Of a DNA stretch of 48,029 nucleotides, positions 1 through 10,049 are shown one piece after another. The stretch's first letter is position 1. Each line of letters begins with the position of its first letter. Both the position numbers and the translations under genes were made by a program. Under the pieces are notes generated by a model. It worked only from the letters and a program-made list of their open reading frames with translations, ran no database searches and was not told where the DNA came from. The stretch lies in assembly GCA_902800355.1 (NCBI GenBank), contig CADCEE010000013.1, forward strand, positions 1-48,029. The letters run 5' to 3'. Source of the DNA: an uncultured Erysipelotrichaceae bacterium (lineage in GTDB: Bacteria; Bacillota_I; Bacilli_A; RFN20; CAG-826).

Positions 1-12
1 CTTTCTCCATAG

Positions 13-1555
<1,543 letters not shown>

Positions 1556-1699
1556 TGTATTCTAGTTCAAAATTATTATCTGGTTTTTGTAAATTAAAAA
1601 ATTGACGTTTGTTGTTTGTACATCTGTTTAGTTTTCAAAGATCAGTAGCGTGCTTATTACTATGTAATAGAGTTCCTTCTCAGGACTGCACGCTTGAAT

Positions 1700-1729
1700 A
1701 TACTACCACTATTGATAATTTAGAGTCAA
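1700..1729 (-). promoter_or_regulatory. rRNA promoter P2
   Basis: On the minus strand TTGACT (1729-1724) is followed after 18 bases by TAGTAT (1705-1700). The transcript would start near 1693 and cross a leader containing a CTTTGAAAACTAAACA segment (about 1640-1625), which resembles the conserved leader and spacer sequence of Bacilli rRNA operons, before reaching 16S. Confidence 0.65.
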
Positions 1730-1800
1730 CTACTTTTTTAAATTTTTTTCAATATTTTTTTGACCCTGTTATTTAGTAAATAAAAGCGGTATTGTTCTCG

Positions 1801-1829
1801 ATTATACACGCATATATATACACATGCAA
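1801..1829 (-). promoter_or_regulatory. rRNA promoter P1
   Basis: Minus-strand TTGCAT (1829-1824), a 17-base spacer of alternating purine-pyrimidine sequence, and a perfect TATAAT (1806-1801). It lies upstream of P2 and downstream of the terminator of the glycolytic operon, giving the tandem P1/P2 arrangement usual for rRNA operons. Apart from these promoters and the leader, the 1556-1897 gap shows nothing else. Confidence 0.65.
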
Positions 1830-1847
1830 TACTTATGTAAAAGAAAA

Positions 1848-1871
1848 ATGATGTTAACTGAATAACACCAT
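1848..1871 (-). terminator. Terminator of the glycolytic operon
   Basis: Minus-strand hairpin with 9-bp arms (1871-1863 and 1856-1848, one G-U pair) and a 6-base loop, followed by TTTTTCTTTT. It separates the BI-1 gene from the rRNA promoters downstream. Confidence 0.75.
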
Positions 1872-1897
1872 TTATTCATAAATAAGTTATGTGAGAA

Positions 1898-2620
1898 TTA
1901 TTTGCTCTTACCGTAAATTAAAAGTAAGAAGTAAATTACTCTAATTAAGATGTAGATAAAATCTACATAAAGAGTAAAAGCACAATATAATTCCAAATTA
2001 GTGGACATTTCTCCACGTTCAGTAATCTTTTTAATGTTCCAAATATCAAAGATGGTAATAAAGATCATTGCCGCAAAGACTGCAAAAGATATGACCCAAT
2101 ATAAAGTTGATGATCTTACTAATAGATTAACAAGAATTAAAATTCCTGAACCCATTAATAAGCCAATTCCAAGCATCGCAAGCGGAGACATGTTTCCCTT
2201 AGTAAAGACTGCTAATAAAGTCATTAATAAGAACACGCCACTAGTAATACCAAAAGCCATGCCAAGTAATCGCCAATCAATAAAGATGGTAAACGAAGAT
2301 AAAAGCGTTCCCATTAACAGGCAATAAATAATTGCAGGCACTAATATTGAATGCTTTCCTCTAAGGAAAACAAGATTGATTATAAATGTCATCAAAATAA
2401 GGGCGATACCACTACCAATCATTAAACCGAGGTAGACATTTCTAAATGTTTGAACGTCTGGACATTTATAAACTAATATCGCTCCAACTCCAAAGGCTAC
2501 ACCAGTAGTAAGAGCTAAACCTATGAACATATAGAAGAAGATTTTAGCAAAACTAAGAGTACCACTACTCTTTTTTACGCCAACAACTTCTTGATTTGGA
2601 GTTTCATAAAATTGATTCAT
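1898..2620 (-). CDS. Bax inhibitor-1 (BI-1/YccA) family membrane protein
   Basis: A 240-residue membrane protein with about seven predicted transmembrane helices from residue 25 onward. The entry segment FAKIFFYMFIGLALTTGVAF and the C-terminal NLELYCAFTLYVDFIYILIR are the classic BI-1/TMBIM signatures. Family members act as calcium or pH-sensitive channels or as modulators of membrane protease FtsH; the bacterial role is not settled. A good AGGAGG lies 5 bases before the ATG. It follows tpiA by 10 bases, so it is the last gene of the gapA-pgk-tpiA unit and ends at a terminator. The link with glycolysis is positional only. Confidence 0.88.
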   Translation of the reverse strand: MNQFYETPNQEVVGVKKSSGTLSFAKIFFYMFIGLALTTGVAFGVGAILVYKCPDVQTFRNVYLGLMIGSGIALILMTFIINLVFLRGKHSILVPAIIYCLLMGTLLSSFTIFIDWRLLGMAFGITSGVFLLMTLLAVFTKGNMSPLAMLGIGLLMGSGILILVNLLVRSSTLYWVISFAVFAAMIFITIFDIWNIKKITERGEMSTNLELYCAFTLYVDFIYILIRVIYFLLLIYGKSK

Positions 2621-2630
2621 AAAATCCTCC

Positions 2631-3386
2631 TTATAAAATGTTTGTTAATAATTCTTCAAAAGATTCTATCTTTAAAGAGGCTCCGCCAACTAAAGCGCCA
2701 TCAACATCTGGACAAGATAAGTATTCTTTAACGTTGACCGGTTTGACTGATCCGCCATATAAGACACGGATTTCTTCAGCAACTTTGCCAAACATTTCTT
2801 TAAGAATACTTCTAATAAAGCTACAAATGTCTTGAGCGATTTCACTGGATGCATTTTTACCTGTACCAATGGACCATACTGGTTCATAAGCAATAACCAA
2901 TCTAGCGACTTGTTCGGCAGTAAAATCTTTTAAGCCCTCTCTTACTTGTTTACCAACTACTTCTTTAGTTTTTCCAGCGTCAAATTCTGCTAATGTTTCA
3001 CCAACACAATAGACTGGCACCATATCATTTTCAAATAAGGCTTTCATCTTATCGTGACATTTCTCATTGGTTTCATTATCATATGCTCTTCTTTCAGAGT
3101 GGCCAATAATCACCCAATCAATGCCAAATTCTTTAAGCATTGGAACACTCACTTCACCAGTATAAGCGCCATGGTCCATAAAATGGACGTTTTGAGCAGC
3201 GACAATCATATCTTTAGAAGCGTGTTCTTTAACAGTTGCTAAAGATAAATAAGTTGGAGCGACACCAATTTCAATATTGTTCTTTTTTGCTAAGGCAGCA
3301 AATGGAACACTTGCTAAAGCAAATTCTTTTGCTTCGCTAGCAAGCTTATTCATTTTCCAGTTGCCAAGTAATAATTTCTTTCTCAT
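2631..3386 (-). CDS. tpiA: Triosephosphate isomerase
   Basis: Interconverts dihydroxyacetone phosphate and glyceraldehyde 3-phosphate in cytosolic glycolysis. 251 residues, the normal length. Key residues are present: Asn9 and Lys11 in GNWKMN, His96 in GHSERR, Glu168 in AYEPVWSIGTG, and the phosphate-binding YGGSVK near residue 210. Its ATG overlaps the pgk stop codon by one base (TAATG), which points to translational coupling. It is the third gene of the operon; BI-1 follows. Confidence 0.98.
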   Translation of the reverse strand: MRKKLLLGNWKMNKLASEAKEFALASVPFAALAKKNNIEIGVAPTYLSLATVKEHASKDMIVAAQNVHFMDHGAYTGEVSVPMLKEFGIDWVIIGHSERRAYDNETNEKCHDKMKALFENDMVPVYCVGETLAEFDAGKTKEVVGKQVREGLKDFTAEQVARLVIAYEPVWSIGTGKNASSEIAQDICSFIRSILKEMFGKVAEEIRVLYGGSVKPVNVKEYLSCPDVDGALVGGASLKIESFEELLTNIL

Positions 3387-4591
3387 TATTTGATAACATC
3401 AATGCCTGGAAGATGACCGTCATTTTCAATCATTTCCAAAGATGCTCCTCCACCAGTAGAGACGTGTGAGAATTTTTCTTTAAAGCCAAGTTTCTTTGCT
3501 GCAGAAGCGGAATCACCACCACCAATAACGGTGAAAGCACCTTTTAATTCTGCGCAAGCTTTACAGACAGCAACTGTACCAGCGGTGAATTCGTCTTTCT
3601 CAAAGACGCCCATTGGTCCATTCCAGAATACTGTTTTAGCTTTAGCAATTTCTTTTTGATAAATTTCTCTAGTCTTAGGACCGATATCCATACCTTGGAA
3701 TCCTTCTGGGATATCTCCTTCGATAGTTCTGATATCAGTTGGATTCTCAAAATCATTAGCGACCACTGCATCTACTGGTAGTAAGATCTTACCGGTATCA
3801 TACATACGTTTGGCGTATTCAACTTGGTCAGCTTCAAATGGGGAATTACCAACTTTCTTGCCTAAGGCAACTGCGAAAGTATAGGCCATTGCTCCACCGA
3901 TAATGACTTTGTCACATTTCTTAAGTAAAGAATCAATGACTTTGATTTTATCAGATACTTTAAAGCCACCTAAAATAGCAACATAAGGATGTCCGCTACT
4001 AGGAACATTAACAACCTTCTCTAAAGAGACGACTTCTTTTTCAACTAAATAGCCAATAGCAACTTGTTTGCCTTCTGCTTTTAAGATTTCAGGAATGCCG
4101 TATGTAGAAGCATGGGCTCTATGAGCGCTACCAAAAGCGTCCATAACGAATGCGTCGCCTAAGCTTGCCCATTCTTTAGAAAGTTCTGGATCGTTTTTCT
4201 CTTCACCCTTTTCATAACGGGTATTTTGCATTAATAAGACTTCTCCGTCTTTTAAAGAGGCAACAGCAACCTTTAATTCTTCCCCTCTAGTAGCTGGGCA
4301 GAATTTCACTGGTTGGCCTAATAATTCGCCTAAACGAACTGCGACAGGAGCCATATTGTTCTTTTTCTTTTGTTCTTCAACAACTTCTGGGGCTTCTTTG
4401 TGTTTCACTTTTCCTAAGTGAGACATTAAGACCACTCTAGCGCCTTTACCGATTAATTCTTTAATGGTTGGTAAAGCAGCAACGATTCTGTTGTCATCGG
4501 AAATAACTCCGCCTTTTTGAGGAACGTTGAAATCGACTCTGACGATAACACGTTTTCCTTTTAAATCTTTCATGTCTTTAACTAATAACAT
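3386..4591 (-). CDS. pgk: Phosphoglycerate kinase
   Basis: Transfers phosphate from 1,3-bisphosphoglycerate to ADP, the first ATP-yielding step of glycolysis. 401 residues. The N-terminal domain carries RVDFNVP (about 21-27) and the substrate-binding SHLGK and DAFGSAHRAHAS segments. The C-terminal nucleotide domain has the NGPMGVFE region and a GGGDSA loop with the STGGGASLE motif near residue 380. The start has a clear AAGGAG. It is separated from gapA by 84 bases holding a hairpin, and its stop codon overlaps the tpiA start. Confidence 0.98.
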   Translation of the reverse strand: MLLVKDMKDLKGKRVIVRVDFNVPQKGGVISDDNRIVAALPTIKELIGKGARVVLMSHLGKVKHKEAPEVVEEQKKKNNMAPVAVRLGELLGQPVKFCPATRGEELKVAVASLKDGEVLLMQNTRYEKGEEKNDPELSKEWASLGDAFVMDAFGSAHRAHASTYGIPEILKAEGKQVAIGYLVEKEVVSLEKVVNVPSSGHPYVAILGGFKVSDKIKVIDSLLKKCDKVIIGGAMAYTFAVALGKKVGNSPFEADQVEYAKRMYDTGKILLPVDAVVANDFENPTDIRTIEGDIPEGFQGMDIGPKTREIYQKEIAKAKTVFWNGPMGVFEKDEFTAGTVAVCKACAELKGAFTVIGGGDSASAAKKLGFKEKFSHVSTGGGASLEMIENDGHLPGIDVIK

Positions 4592-4620
4592 GTTAATTTC
4601 TCCTTTATATATAAATATAA

Positions 4621-4642
4621 AGCACCCAAACTAGTGGGCGCT
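4621..4642 (-). promoter_or_regulatory. Hairpin between gapA and pgk
   Basis: 8-bp arms AGCGCCCA and TGGGTGCT with a 6-base loop. The bases after it (TTTATATTTATATATAAAGGAG) are not a clean U-tract, so it looks like a leaky terminator or an mRNA processing/stability element that would make gapA more abundant than pgk-tpiA. It ends about 29 bases before the pgk start. Confidence 0.6.
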
Positions 4643-4675
4643 TATTTTGTTAGTTAACTTATAATGCCCTAATAC

Positions 4676-5746
4676 TTATTTTAATTCTGCAAAGTATTTA
4701 ATGGTTCTAACCATTTGGGAAGTATAAGAGTTTTCATTGTCATACCAAGAGACGACTTGGACTTGGAATAAGCCTTCAGAAATCTTGGTGACCATGGTTT
4801 GAGTAGCATCGAATAAGGAACCAAATCTCATACCGATAACATCGGAAGAGACTAATTGTTCTTCAGTATAACCGAAGGAAGCACTTGCTTGAGCTTTCAT
4901 AGCAGCATTGATTGCTTCTTTGGTGACTTCTTCACCTTTAACAACTGCCACTAAGATAGTTGTAGAACCAGTTGGAACTGGAACACGTTGTGCACTACCA
5001 ATGAGTTTGCCGTTAAGTTCAGGAATGACTAAGCCGATAGCTTTAGCAGCACCTGTACTATTAGGAACGATATTAGCAGCACCAGCACGAGCTCTTCTTA
5101 AATCGCCTTTTCTGTGTGGTCCGTCTAAGATCATTTGATCACCAGTATAAGCGTGAACTGTGGTCATGATACCAGATTGAATTGGGAATGCATCATTAAG
5201 AGCTTTGGCCATTGGGGCTAAGCAGTTAGTGGTACAGCTAGCAGCAGAGATAATTGTATCTTCTGGCTTTAAGGTCTTTTCATTGACTGAGAAGACGATA
5301 GTTGGTAAGTCATTTCCTGCTGGAGCAGAGATAACGACTTTTCTAGCACCAGCGTCGATATGAGCTTGTGCTTTGGCTTTAGAAGTATAGAAACCTGTAC
5401 ATTCTAAGACGACATCAACACCTAATTTACCCCAAGGTAATTTTTCAGCTTTTGGTTCAGCATAGATGGTAATTTCTTTTCCGTCTACTGTAATAGAACC
5501 TGGAACTAAGACGGCTTTGGTTTCTTCATCAACAACTGGTTCTTTGGAAGAAACAGTGTGTAAATTTTCACCAACAACTCCGCAATATCCACCTTGAGCG
5601 GTGTCATACTTTAATAAATTAGCCAACATCTTTGGGGAAGTTAAATCGTTAATCGCGACGATTTCATATCCTTCAGCACCAAACATTTGTCTAAATGCTA
5701 AACGGCCAATACGACCGAATCCGTTAATTGCAACTTTTACTGACAT
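4676..5746 (-). CDS. gapA: Glyceraldehyde-3-phosphate dehydrogenase (NAD-type)
   Basis: Oxidises glyceraldehyde 3-phosphate to 1,3-bisphosphoglycerate with NAD. The Rossmann motif GFGRIGR is at 9-15, and Asp34 in the second strand favours NAD over NADP. The catalytic Cys171 is in SCTTNC; the late SWYDNENSY motif is present. At 356 residues it is about 20 longer than most homologues, because of extra sequence around residues 58-82. First gene of the glycolytic operon with a strong AGGAGG. No CggR-type repressor gene precedes it, but a perfect palindrome overlaps the promoter. Confidence 0.98.
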   Translation of the reverse strand: MSVKVAINGFGRIGRLAFRQMFGAEGYEIVAINDLTSPKMLANLLKYDTAQGGYCGVVGENLHTVSSKEPVVDEETKAVLVPGSITVDGKEITIYAEPKAEKLPWGKLGVDVVLECTGFYTSKAKAQAHIDAGARKVVISAPAGNDLPTIVFSVNEKTLKPEDTIISAASCTTNCLAPMAKALNDAFPIQSGIMTTVHAYTGDQMILDGPHRKGDLRRARAGAANIVPNSTGAAKAIGLVIPELNGKLIGSAQRVPVPTGSTTILVAVVKGEEVTKEAINAAMKAQASASFGYTEEQLVSSDVIGMRFGSLFDATQTMVTKISEGLFQVQVVSWYDNENSYTSQMVRTIKYFAELK

Positions 5747-5775
5747 TATATAAATGCCTCCTTTTTCACTGCGTT

Positions 5776-5809
5776 ATATAGTTTATACTATATGCTTTTT
5801 TTTGTGCAA
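5776..5809 (-). promoter_or_regulatory. gapA promoter with overlapping palindrome
   Basis: Minus-strand TTGCAC (5809-5804), 16 bases, TATAAA (5787-5782). The -10 lies inside a perfect inverted repeat ATATAGT-TTAT-ACTATAT (5776-5793), a good shape and place for a repressor operator. The regulator is unknown. Confidence 0.55.
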
Positions 5810-5816
5810 TAAAAAA

Positions 5817-5840
5817 GTATCAAATATTTGCTTTTGATAC
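5817..5840 (-). terminator. Terminator before gapA
   Basis: Minus-strand hairpin, arms GTATCAAA and TTTGATAC around an 8-base loop, followed by TTTTTTATT. It ends transcription from the small gene at 5852-6127 before the gapA promoter. Confidence 0.8.
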
Positions 5841-5851
5841 CTTTTAAACTG

Positions 5852-6127
5852 TTAGTTATGTTCGCGAATATCCACTAAAACGTTGTTTTTTAACTCGTTT
5901 AATAAGTGGGTGATTTTAATTATCGCTCCACTTCTATCATCGTTAATTTTATTTAGATATATTCTTATTTTTGAAGATAACTCAAAATCGAAGTCACTGA
6001 AAGTGGATAAACACTTCTCTACTTCACTTATATCGAAATTGTCCCGATTAATAATTTGTAAAAAAATCTGAGAACTATTTTCTAATAATTGATAATCAGA
6101 ATAATTACAGTGACGTCCTTGATACAT
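5852..6127 (-). CDS. Small hypothetical protein
   Basis: 91 residues, acidic and mostly helical-looking, no signal peptide or membrane segment, no family recognised. Its own terminator follows the stop. The N-terminus is uncertain: the ATG lies only 20 bases after the upstream gene's terminator hairpin, there is no clear ribosome binding site, and no other Met exists in the frame. It could be expressed by read-through, start from a non-ATG codon, or be a decayed remnant. Existence as a gene is moderately supported by the clean frame and the terminator. Confidence 0.45.
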   Translation of the reverse strand: MYQGRHCNYSDYQLLENSSQIFLQIINRDNFDISEVEKCLSTFSDFDFELSSKIRIYLNKINDDRSGAIIKITHLLNELKNNVLVDIREHN

Positions 6128-6144
6128 ATCTACTTTTATAAAAA

Positions 6145-6162
6145 AGTCTGGAAAACCAGACT
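6145..6162 (-). terminator. Terminator of the uvrA-whiA operon
   Basis: Minus-strand hairpin AGTCTGG-TTTT-CCAGACT followed by TTTTTTAT, seven bases after the stop of the nucleotidyltransferase gene. Confidence 0.85.
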
Positions 6163-6168
6163 CTTATA

Positions 6169-7065
6169 TTAATATAATCCCTCTTTATATTCACCCTTAT
6201 CCACTAAGGCTTTTAAGGCTTTAACAACACCTGGTTTATCTTCTTTATAAGTAACACCAAACCAGACGCTAGAAGTTTCTAATAACTTCAATGAAGCTTT
6301 TCCTTCATGGACTAATTCATCTACTACTGTAGGAATTAAAAATTCTGATTTAGGAACGTTAATGTTCTCTTTTAACCAAGCTGGGAAACGAGCTTTTAAA
6401 TGTTCCATTAAATCTAAGTTGAAGCAGAATAAATTCATGCTCACTAATTGAGTTGGAGGAACAGTGAATTCACTAGATCCATCAAGTGGCTTACAAACAA
6501 TTTCACCATTAATCTTTTCGATTGTGGACTCCACTAACTTGGTTAAATAGCCATCTTTAGAGAAAGCTACACCTCTTTTAACAGAGCCGTTTTCCGTCAT
6601 TGTGTTACTAACGTTAAAGGCAACATTAGCGTATTTACCCTTACTACCTTTAGGTAGACTTGCTAAATATTTATAAGCAACTTCATAAGTTTCTTTCCCG
6701 TAGAAGTCATCACCATTAATAATAATGAAATCTTCTTTAATTAAATCTCTAGCGGCATAAATAGCGTGGGCGGTACCCCATGGCTTTTCTCTATCCGCTG
6801 GAACTTTAAATCCTTCTGGAAGGTCATCTAATTCTTGGAAAGCATAATCAACTTTAATTAATTTCTCCACTCTTTTACCAATTGAGTTTTTAAAGTCTTC
6901 ATAGAAGGCTTTCTTAATAATAAACACCACAGAGGAAAAGCCTGCTCTTTTGGCGTCATAAATAGAATAATCAAGTAAGAAGTTACCTGCTTCATCCATC
7001 TTTTCCATTTGTTTGAGTCCGCCAAATCTGCTACCCATTCCTGCTGCTAAAATTACCAGTTGCAT
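6169..7065 (-). CDS. Sugar-phosphate nucleotidyltransferase family protein
   Basis: 298 residues with the NTP-transferase fold. The N-terminal LAAGMGSRFGGLKQ (6-19) is the nucleotide-binding signature, and INGDDFYG (about 116-123) holds the metal-binding Asp pair. It resembles the group of stand-alone nucleotidyltransferases of about 300 residues in Firmicutes rather than GalU proper, so the sugar substrate is not known. It closes the long operon, 38 bases after the XRE gene, and ends at a strong terminator. Likely feeds an activated sugar or polyol into cell-surface polymer synthesis; that is inference from the family. Confidence 0.82.
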   Translation of the reverse strand: MQLVILAAGMGSRFGGLKQMEKMDEAGNFLLDYSIYDAKRAGFSSVVFIIKKAFYEDFKNSIGKRVEKLIKVDYAFQELDDLPEGFKVPADREKPWGTAHAIYAARDLIKEDFIIINGDDFYGKETYEVAYKYLASLPKGSKGKYANVAFNVSNTMTENGSVKRGVAFSKDGYLTKLVESTIEKINGEIVCKPLDGSSEFTVPPTQLVSMNLFCFNLDLMEHLKARFPAWLKENINVPKSEFLIPTVVDELVHEGKASLKLLETSSVWFGVTYKEDKPGVVKALKALVDKGEYKEGLY

Positions 7066-7103
7066 TCTAAATATTCTCCTTATTCACTTAATATTATATA
7101 TTA

Positions 7104-7325
7104 CTATTCAAAAGATTGTATCCCTTTAAATAAAGTTGATAAATCTATATCTAACGCTTTACATATTTTTTCTAATAATAATATAGAAGGATTGCGTCTT
7201 CCTCTTTCTAAATCAGATATATAATTCTTATTCACTTCCGCTTCTAAAGAAAGGTCTAATTGCGATAAACCTTTTTGCTTTCTTAAATATCTAATTCGCA
7301 TTCCAAGTTGAGTTAAGATATTCAT
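7104..7325 (-). CDS. XRE-family helix-turn-helix protein
   Basis: 73 residues, essentially only a Cro/CI-type DNA-binding domain: LGMRIRYLRKQKGLSQLDLS (7-26) then NYISDLERGRRNPS, the recognition-helix region. No ligand or dimerisation domain follows. The ATG overlaps the whiA stop (ATGA), so it is translationally coupled to WhiA. It could act with WhiA or autoregulate the operon. I know of no standard partner gene at this position in Bacillus. Confidence 0.88.
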   Translation of the reverse strand: MNILTQLGMRIRYLRKQKGLSQLDLSLEAEVNKNYISDLERGRRNPSILLLEKICKALDIDLSTLFKGIQSFE

Positions 7326-8284
7326 AATTTAATTCCTTTTAAATGTAGATATAAAGAATGTAAATCTCTAAACATATGATTCACATTACTTTTGGTAATG
7401 ATAATTCCTAATTCTTCTGAAAGTTTATTGGCTAAATCTAACATCGATAAAGATTCATTATCTAATCTAAAGTAACATAATAATTCTTTTTTTGGATTAT
7501 GTAGATTATGAATTCCTAATTTATCATCGATATATTTAATTTCTCTAATTTGTCGTTTCGCTACTTCGGTAGTCTTAGACATATTAGCAATATCTAGATT
7601 TATTAATCTATTAGTGTTATTGGTGTAGTCTCTATAAGCTCTAGCGTTTTCAAATTCCATACAAGAATTTGCCGCTCCAATCATGATTAAGAAATTAGAG
7701 ATCTGGTCACCTTTTTTAAAATAGATAACGTATTTATCTCTACGCTTCACAATTTTAGTAGACATCTCAATTTTCTTATATTTTAAGAATAGTTTAGATA
7801 ACCATTTCGCATAGTTTTCACTAACGGTGGTGATCTCTAAATGATAATTACTTGTTTCTGGTGAATTAATTGAGCCACTTGCTAAAAATGCTCCTGCTAA
7901 ATATCCAGAAATCGTTTCATCATTATAAACAATATCTTTAGATATCTTCCCTTCCATGAAGGAGACGTGGAGTCGATCTAATAGTTTATCCGCATCATAA
8001 ATATAAATTTTATAATATGTTTTCTTTTTGCGATTTTTCGTTTTATCGAACTTAAGTTCGATTTGATATTCATCGCCTAATTCTTTAATCGCTGTATAGA
8101 TGAATTTAGCAATTTTGGCGTTTTCAGTTTTTAAAATTACTTCTGTTTTTTTGTTTACAAAGCCTAAAGAAGCATTAATACGAATATAAGCACTTAAAAG
8201 TGCCTCTTTTCTTTCATTAGAAAGAGCGACTTCGCTCACTAATTCTTCTTTAACGGTTTGCGAGAAAGTAATTTTATTATCCAT
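7322..8284 (-). CDS. whiA: WhiA-family DNA-binding protein
   Basis: 320 residues. The N-terminal part has the degenerate LAGLIDADG-homing-endonuclease-like fold (YLAGAFLASGSIN near 130-142). The C-terminal helix-turn-helix is around residues 230-315, with the family segment RLINLDIANMSKTTEVAKRQ. In Gram-positive bacteria WhiA controls or assists cell division and chromosome segregation. The start overlaps the rapZ stop by one base (TAATG). In most relatives yvcK sits between rapZ and whiA; here it is missing. Confidence 0.93.
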   Translation of the reverse strand: MDNKITFSQTVKEELVSEVALSNERKEALLSAYIRINASLGFVNKKTEVILKTENAKIAKFIYTAIKELGDEYQIELKFDKTKNRKKKTYYKIYIYDADKLLDRLHVSFMEGKISKDIVYNDETISGYLAGAFLASGSINSPETSNYHLEITTVSENYAKWLSKLFLKYKKIEMSTKIVKRRDKYVIYFKKGDQISNFLIMIGAANSCMEFENARAYRDYTNNTNRLINLDIANMSKTTEVAKRQIREIKYIDDKLGIHNLHNPKKELLCYFRLDNESLSMLDLANKLSEELGIIITKSNVNHMFRDLHSLYLHLKGIKL

Positions 8285-9141
8285 TATTCTTTATTTAATT
8301 GAGGAGAATCTCGATGCATCACTTGAGTGCGGTATTTTTTCGAGAAATAATCCGCTAAATAGTTAGCGACAAATGTACTTCGATGTTGTCCTCCACTACA
8401 AGCCACACCAACCGTATAAGAACTTCTTCCATCTTTTTGCACTTCTTTTAAGGAAGTTGATAAATATTTTTTAAAGTTCTCTAATACTTCTTTAGTGACA
8501 TCAAACGACATCATATAGTCAATAACAGGCTGATCGGTGCCATTAAGTTCTTTTAAGGTTTCATTCCAATAAGGATTAGGAATCATTCTTGTATCTAAGA
8601 ATGTATCAATACCTTGAGGAATGCCGTTTTTAATTCCAAAAGAAATAAAAGTCACTGATAAAAGTTTTTCATCATCAATACCGGCTAAAAATTTATAAAC
8701 CATTCCTCTAAGCTGTTTGACACTTAAAGAAGAAGTATCGATATATAAATCAGCTTCATTAACGATATCTAAAGTATCTTTGATGTCTAACTTAATCGCG
8801 TCATTTAAAGATAATTTAAATCTGGCGCTACGAGGATGAACATGTCTACTTAAAGCATAACGTTTATTTAATTCTTGTTCAGAACAATTTAAAACAATAT
8901 AGCGGTAATTAGCGTCTTTTCTTTGTTTTAATATCTTAAAGATATCTTTTCCACTACCCGCATTAAGCATTAAAACAAAATCATTAAGTTCGCTTTCTTC
9001 ATTTAATAAATCATCCACGACTGCATTAATGGAATTAATTGGCGGATTTTTAATTACTAAATAACCAAGCTCTTCAAAAACGAACTCGACACTAGATAAG
9101 CCAGATCCACTAGGACCAGCAATAACTACGATGTTTTTCAT
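8284..9141 (-). CDS. rapZ: RapZ/YvcJ-family protein with altered P-loop
   Basis: 285 residues. RapZ proteins bind nucleotides and RNA or nucleotide-sugar signals; YvcJ of Bacillus is a GTPase. The C-terminal landmarks are intact: SFGIKNGIP (about 167-175) and the conserved CSGGQHRS near residue 255. The Walker A motif reads GPSGSGLSS (9-17) instead of GxSGxGKS: the invariant lysine is leucine (codon TTA), so ordinary phosphate binding is probably lost. Start overlaps trxB by ATGA. Function as an RNA or metabolite-binding regulator may persist without hydrolysis. Confidence 0.92.
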   Translation of the reverse strand: MKNIVVIAGPSGSGLSSVEFVFEELGYLVIKNPPINSINAVVDDLLNEESELNDFVLMLNAGSGKDIFKILKQRKDANYRYIVLNCSEQELNKRYALSRHVHPRSARFKLSLNDAIKLDIKDTLDIVNEADLYIDTSSLSVKQLRGMVYKFLAGIDDEKLLSVTFISFGIKNGIPQGIDTFLDTRMIPNPYWNETLKELNGTDQPVIDYMMSFDVTKEVLENFKKYLSTSLKEVQKDGRSSYTVGVACSGGQHRSTFVANYLADYFSKKYRTQVMHRDSPQLNKE

Positions 9142-10049
9142 TTAGATAAATACTCCTTAATGCTTTTTGCGGCAACCATCCCATCATGCTCCGCTAAATA
9201 GATTTGTCGAATATCGCGTGGAAGAACATCTCCTCCAGCAAAACAGCCTTCTACTGGAGTGGACATAGCTTTATCAACAGGAATATTTCCATATTCATTT
9301 TTAATATCTAATTTAATAAAAGTGGTATTTGGGTTTTGTCCCACAAGTGGGAATACACCTTGAACGGTTAACACTTTTTCTTCTAAAGTTTCTTTATTTT
9401 GAATTTTCACTGCCTCTAATTTATCTTCTCCAATAAACTCTAAAGGAATATAAGGAGTCATAATCGTCACATTATCAAATGATTTTAACTCCTCAACAAT
9501 TTTCATGGAGCCACGGAATTCATTTCTTCTATGGATCAAATATAAATGTTTCACTAAATGAGCAAGGTGCACTGCTTCTTTTAAAGCCGCGTTACCACCT
9601 CCAATAACTAAAACATCTTGTCCTTTAAAGAAGTGTCCGTCACATAAAGCGCAATAACTTAAGCCATGCCCAAATAATTTATCTTCATTTGGTAAACCCA
9701 CTTTTCTTTCCACAGTCCCACTAGCGACATAAACAACTTTAGATTTATAGGTATCATTTTTACCAATAGAAACAAATGCATCACCAACTTTATCTAAAGA
9801 TATAATTTCATCGCCAATAAAGTTAAGTTCATTATCTAAAATTCTTTGATAGAAAATCATCGCTAAATCTGGACCAGGAATTTCTTTTTGTCCAGGATAA
9901 TTATCCACTCTAGGAGCGATATTAATCTTTCCTCCTGGCATACTCATTTCAATTAAAGCAACATTAAATCCGGCTTTTTTGAGTTCAATCGCACAACCAA
10001 TTCCACTTGGCCCTGCTCCAATAATTACGACATCAAATTCCTTTTCCAT
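9138..10049 (-). CDS. trxB: Thioredoxin reductase
   Basis: NADPH-dependent flavoprotein that reduces thioredoxin. 303 residues. FAD motif GAGPSGIG (11-18), redox pair Cys-Ala-Leu-Cys (CALCDG, about 135-140; the commoner form is CATC), NADPH motif GGGNAA near 153, and the C-terminal FAD-binding GCFAGGDV. Starts 17 bases inside the HAD gene and overlaps rapZ by 4 bases. Supports a thioredoxin system in an anaerobe that also uses PFOR. Confidence 0.95.
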   Translation of the reverse strand: MEKEFDVVIIGAGPSGIGCAIELKKAGFNVALIEMSMPGGKINIAPRVDNYPGQKEIPGPDLAMIFYQRILDNELNFIGDEIISLDKVGDAFVSIGKNDTYKSKVVYVASGTVERKVGLPNEDKLFGHGLSYCALCDGHFFKGQDVLVIGGGNAALKEAVHLAHLVKHLYLIHRRNEFRGSMKIVEELKSFDNVTIMTPYIPLEFIGEDKLEAVKIQNKETLEEKVLTVQGVFPLVGQNPNTTFIKLDIKNEYGNIPVDKAMSTPVEGCFAGGDVLPRDIRQIYLAEHDGMVAAKSIKEYLSK

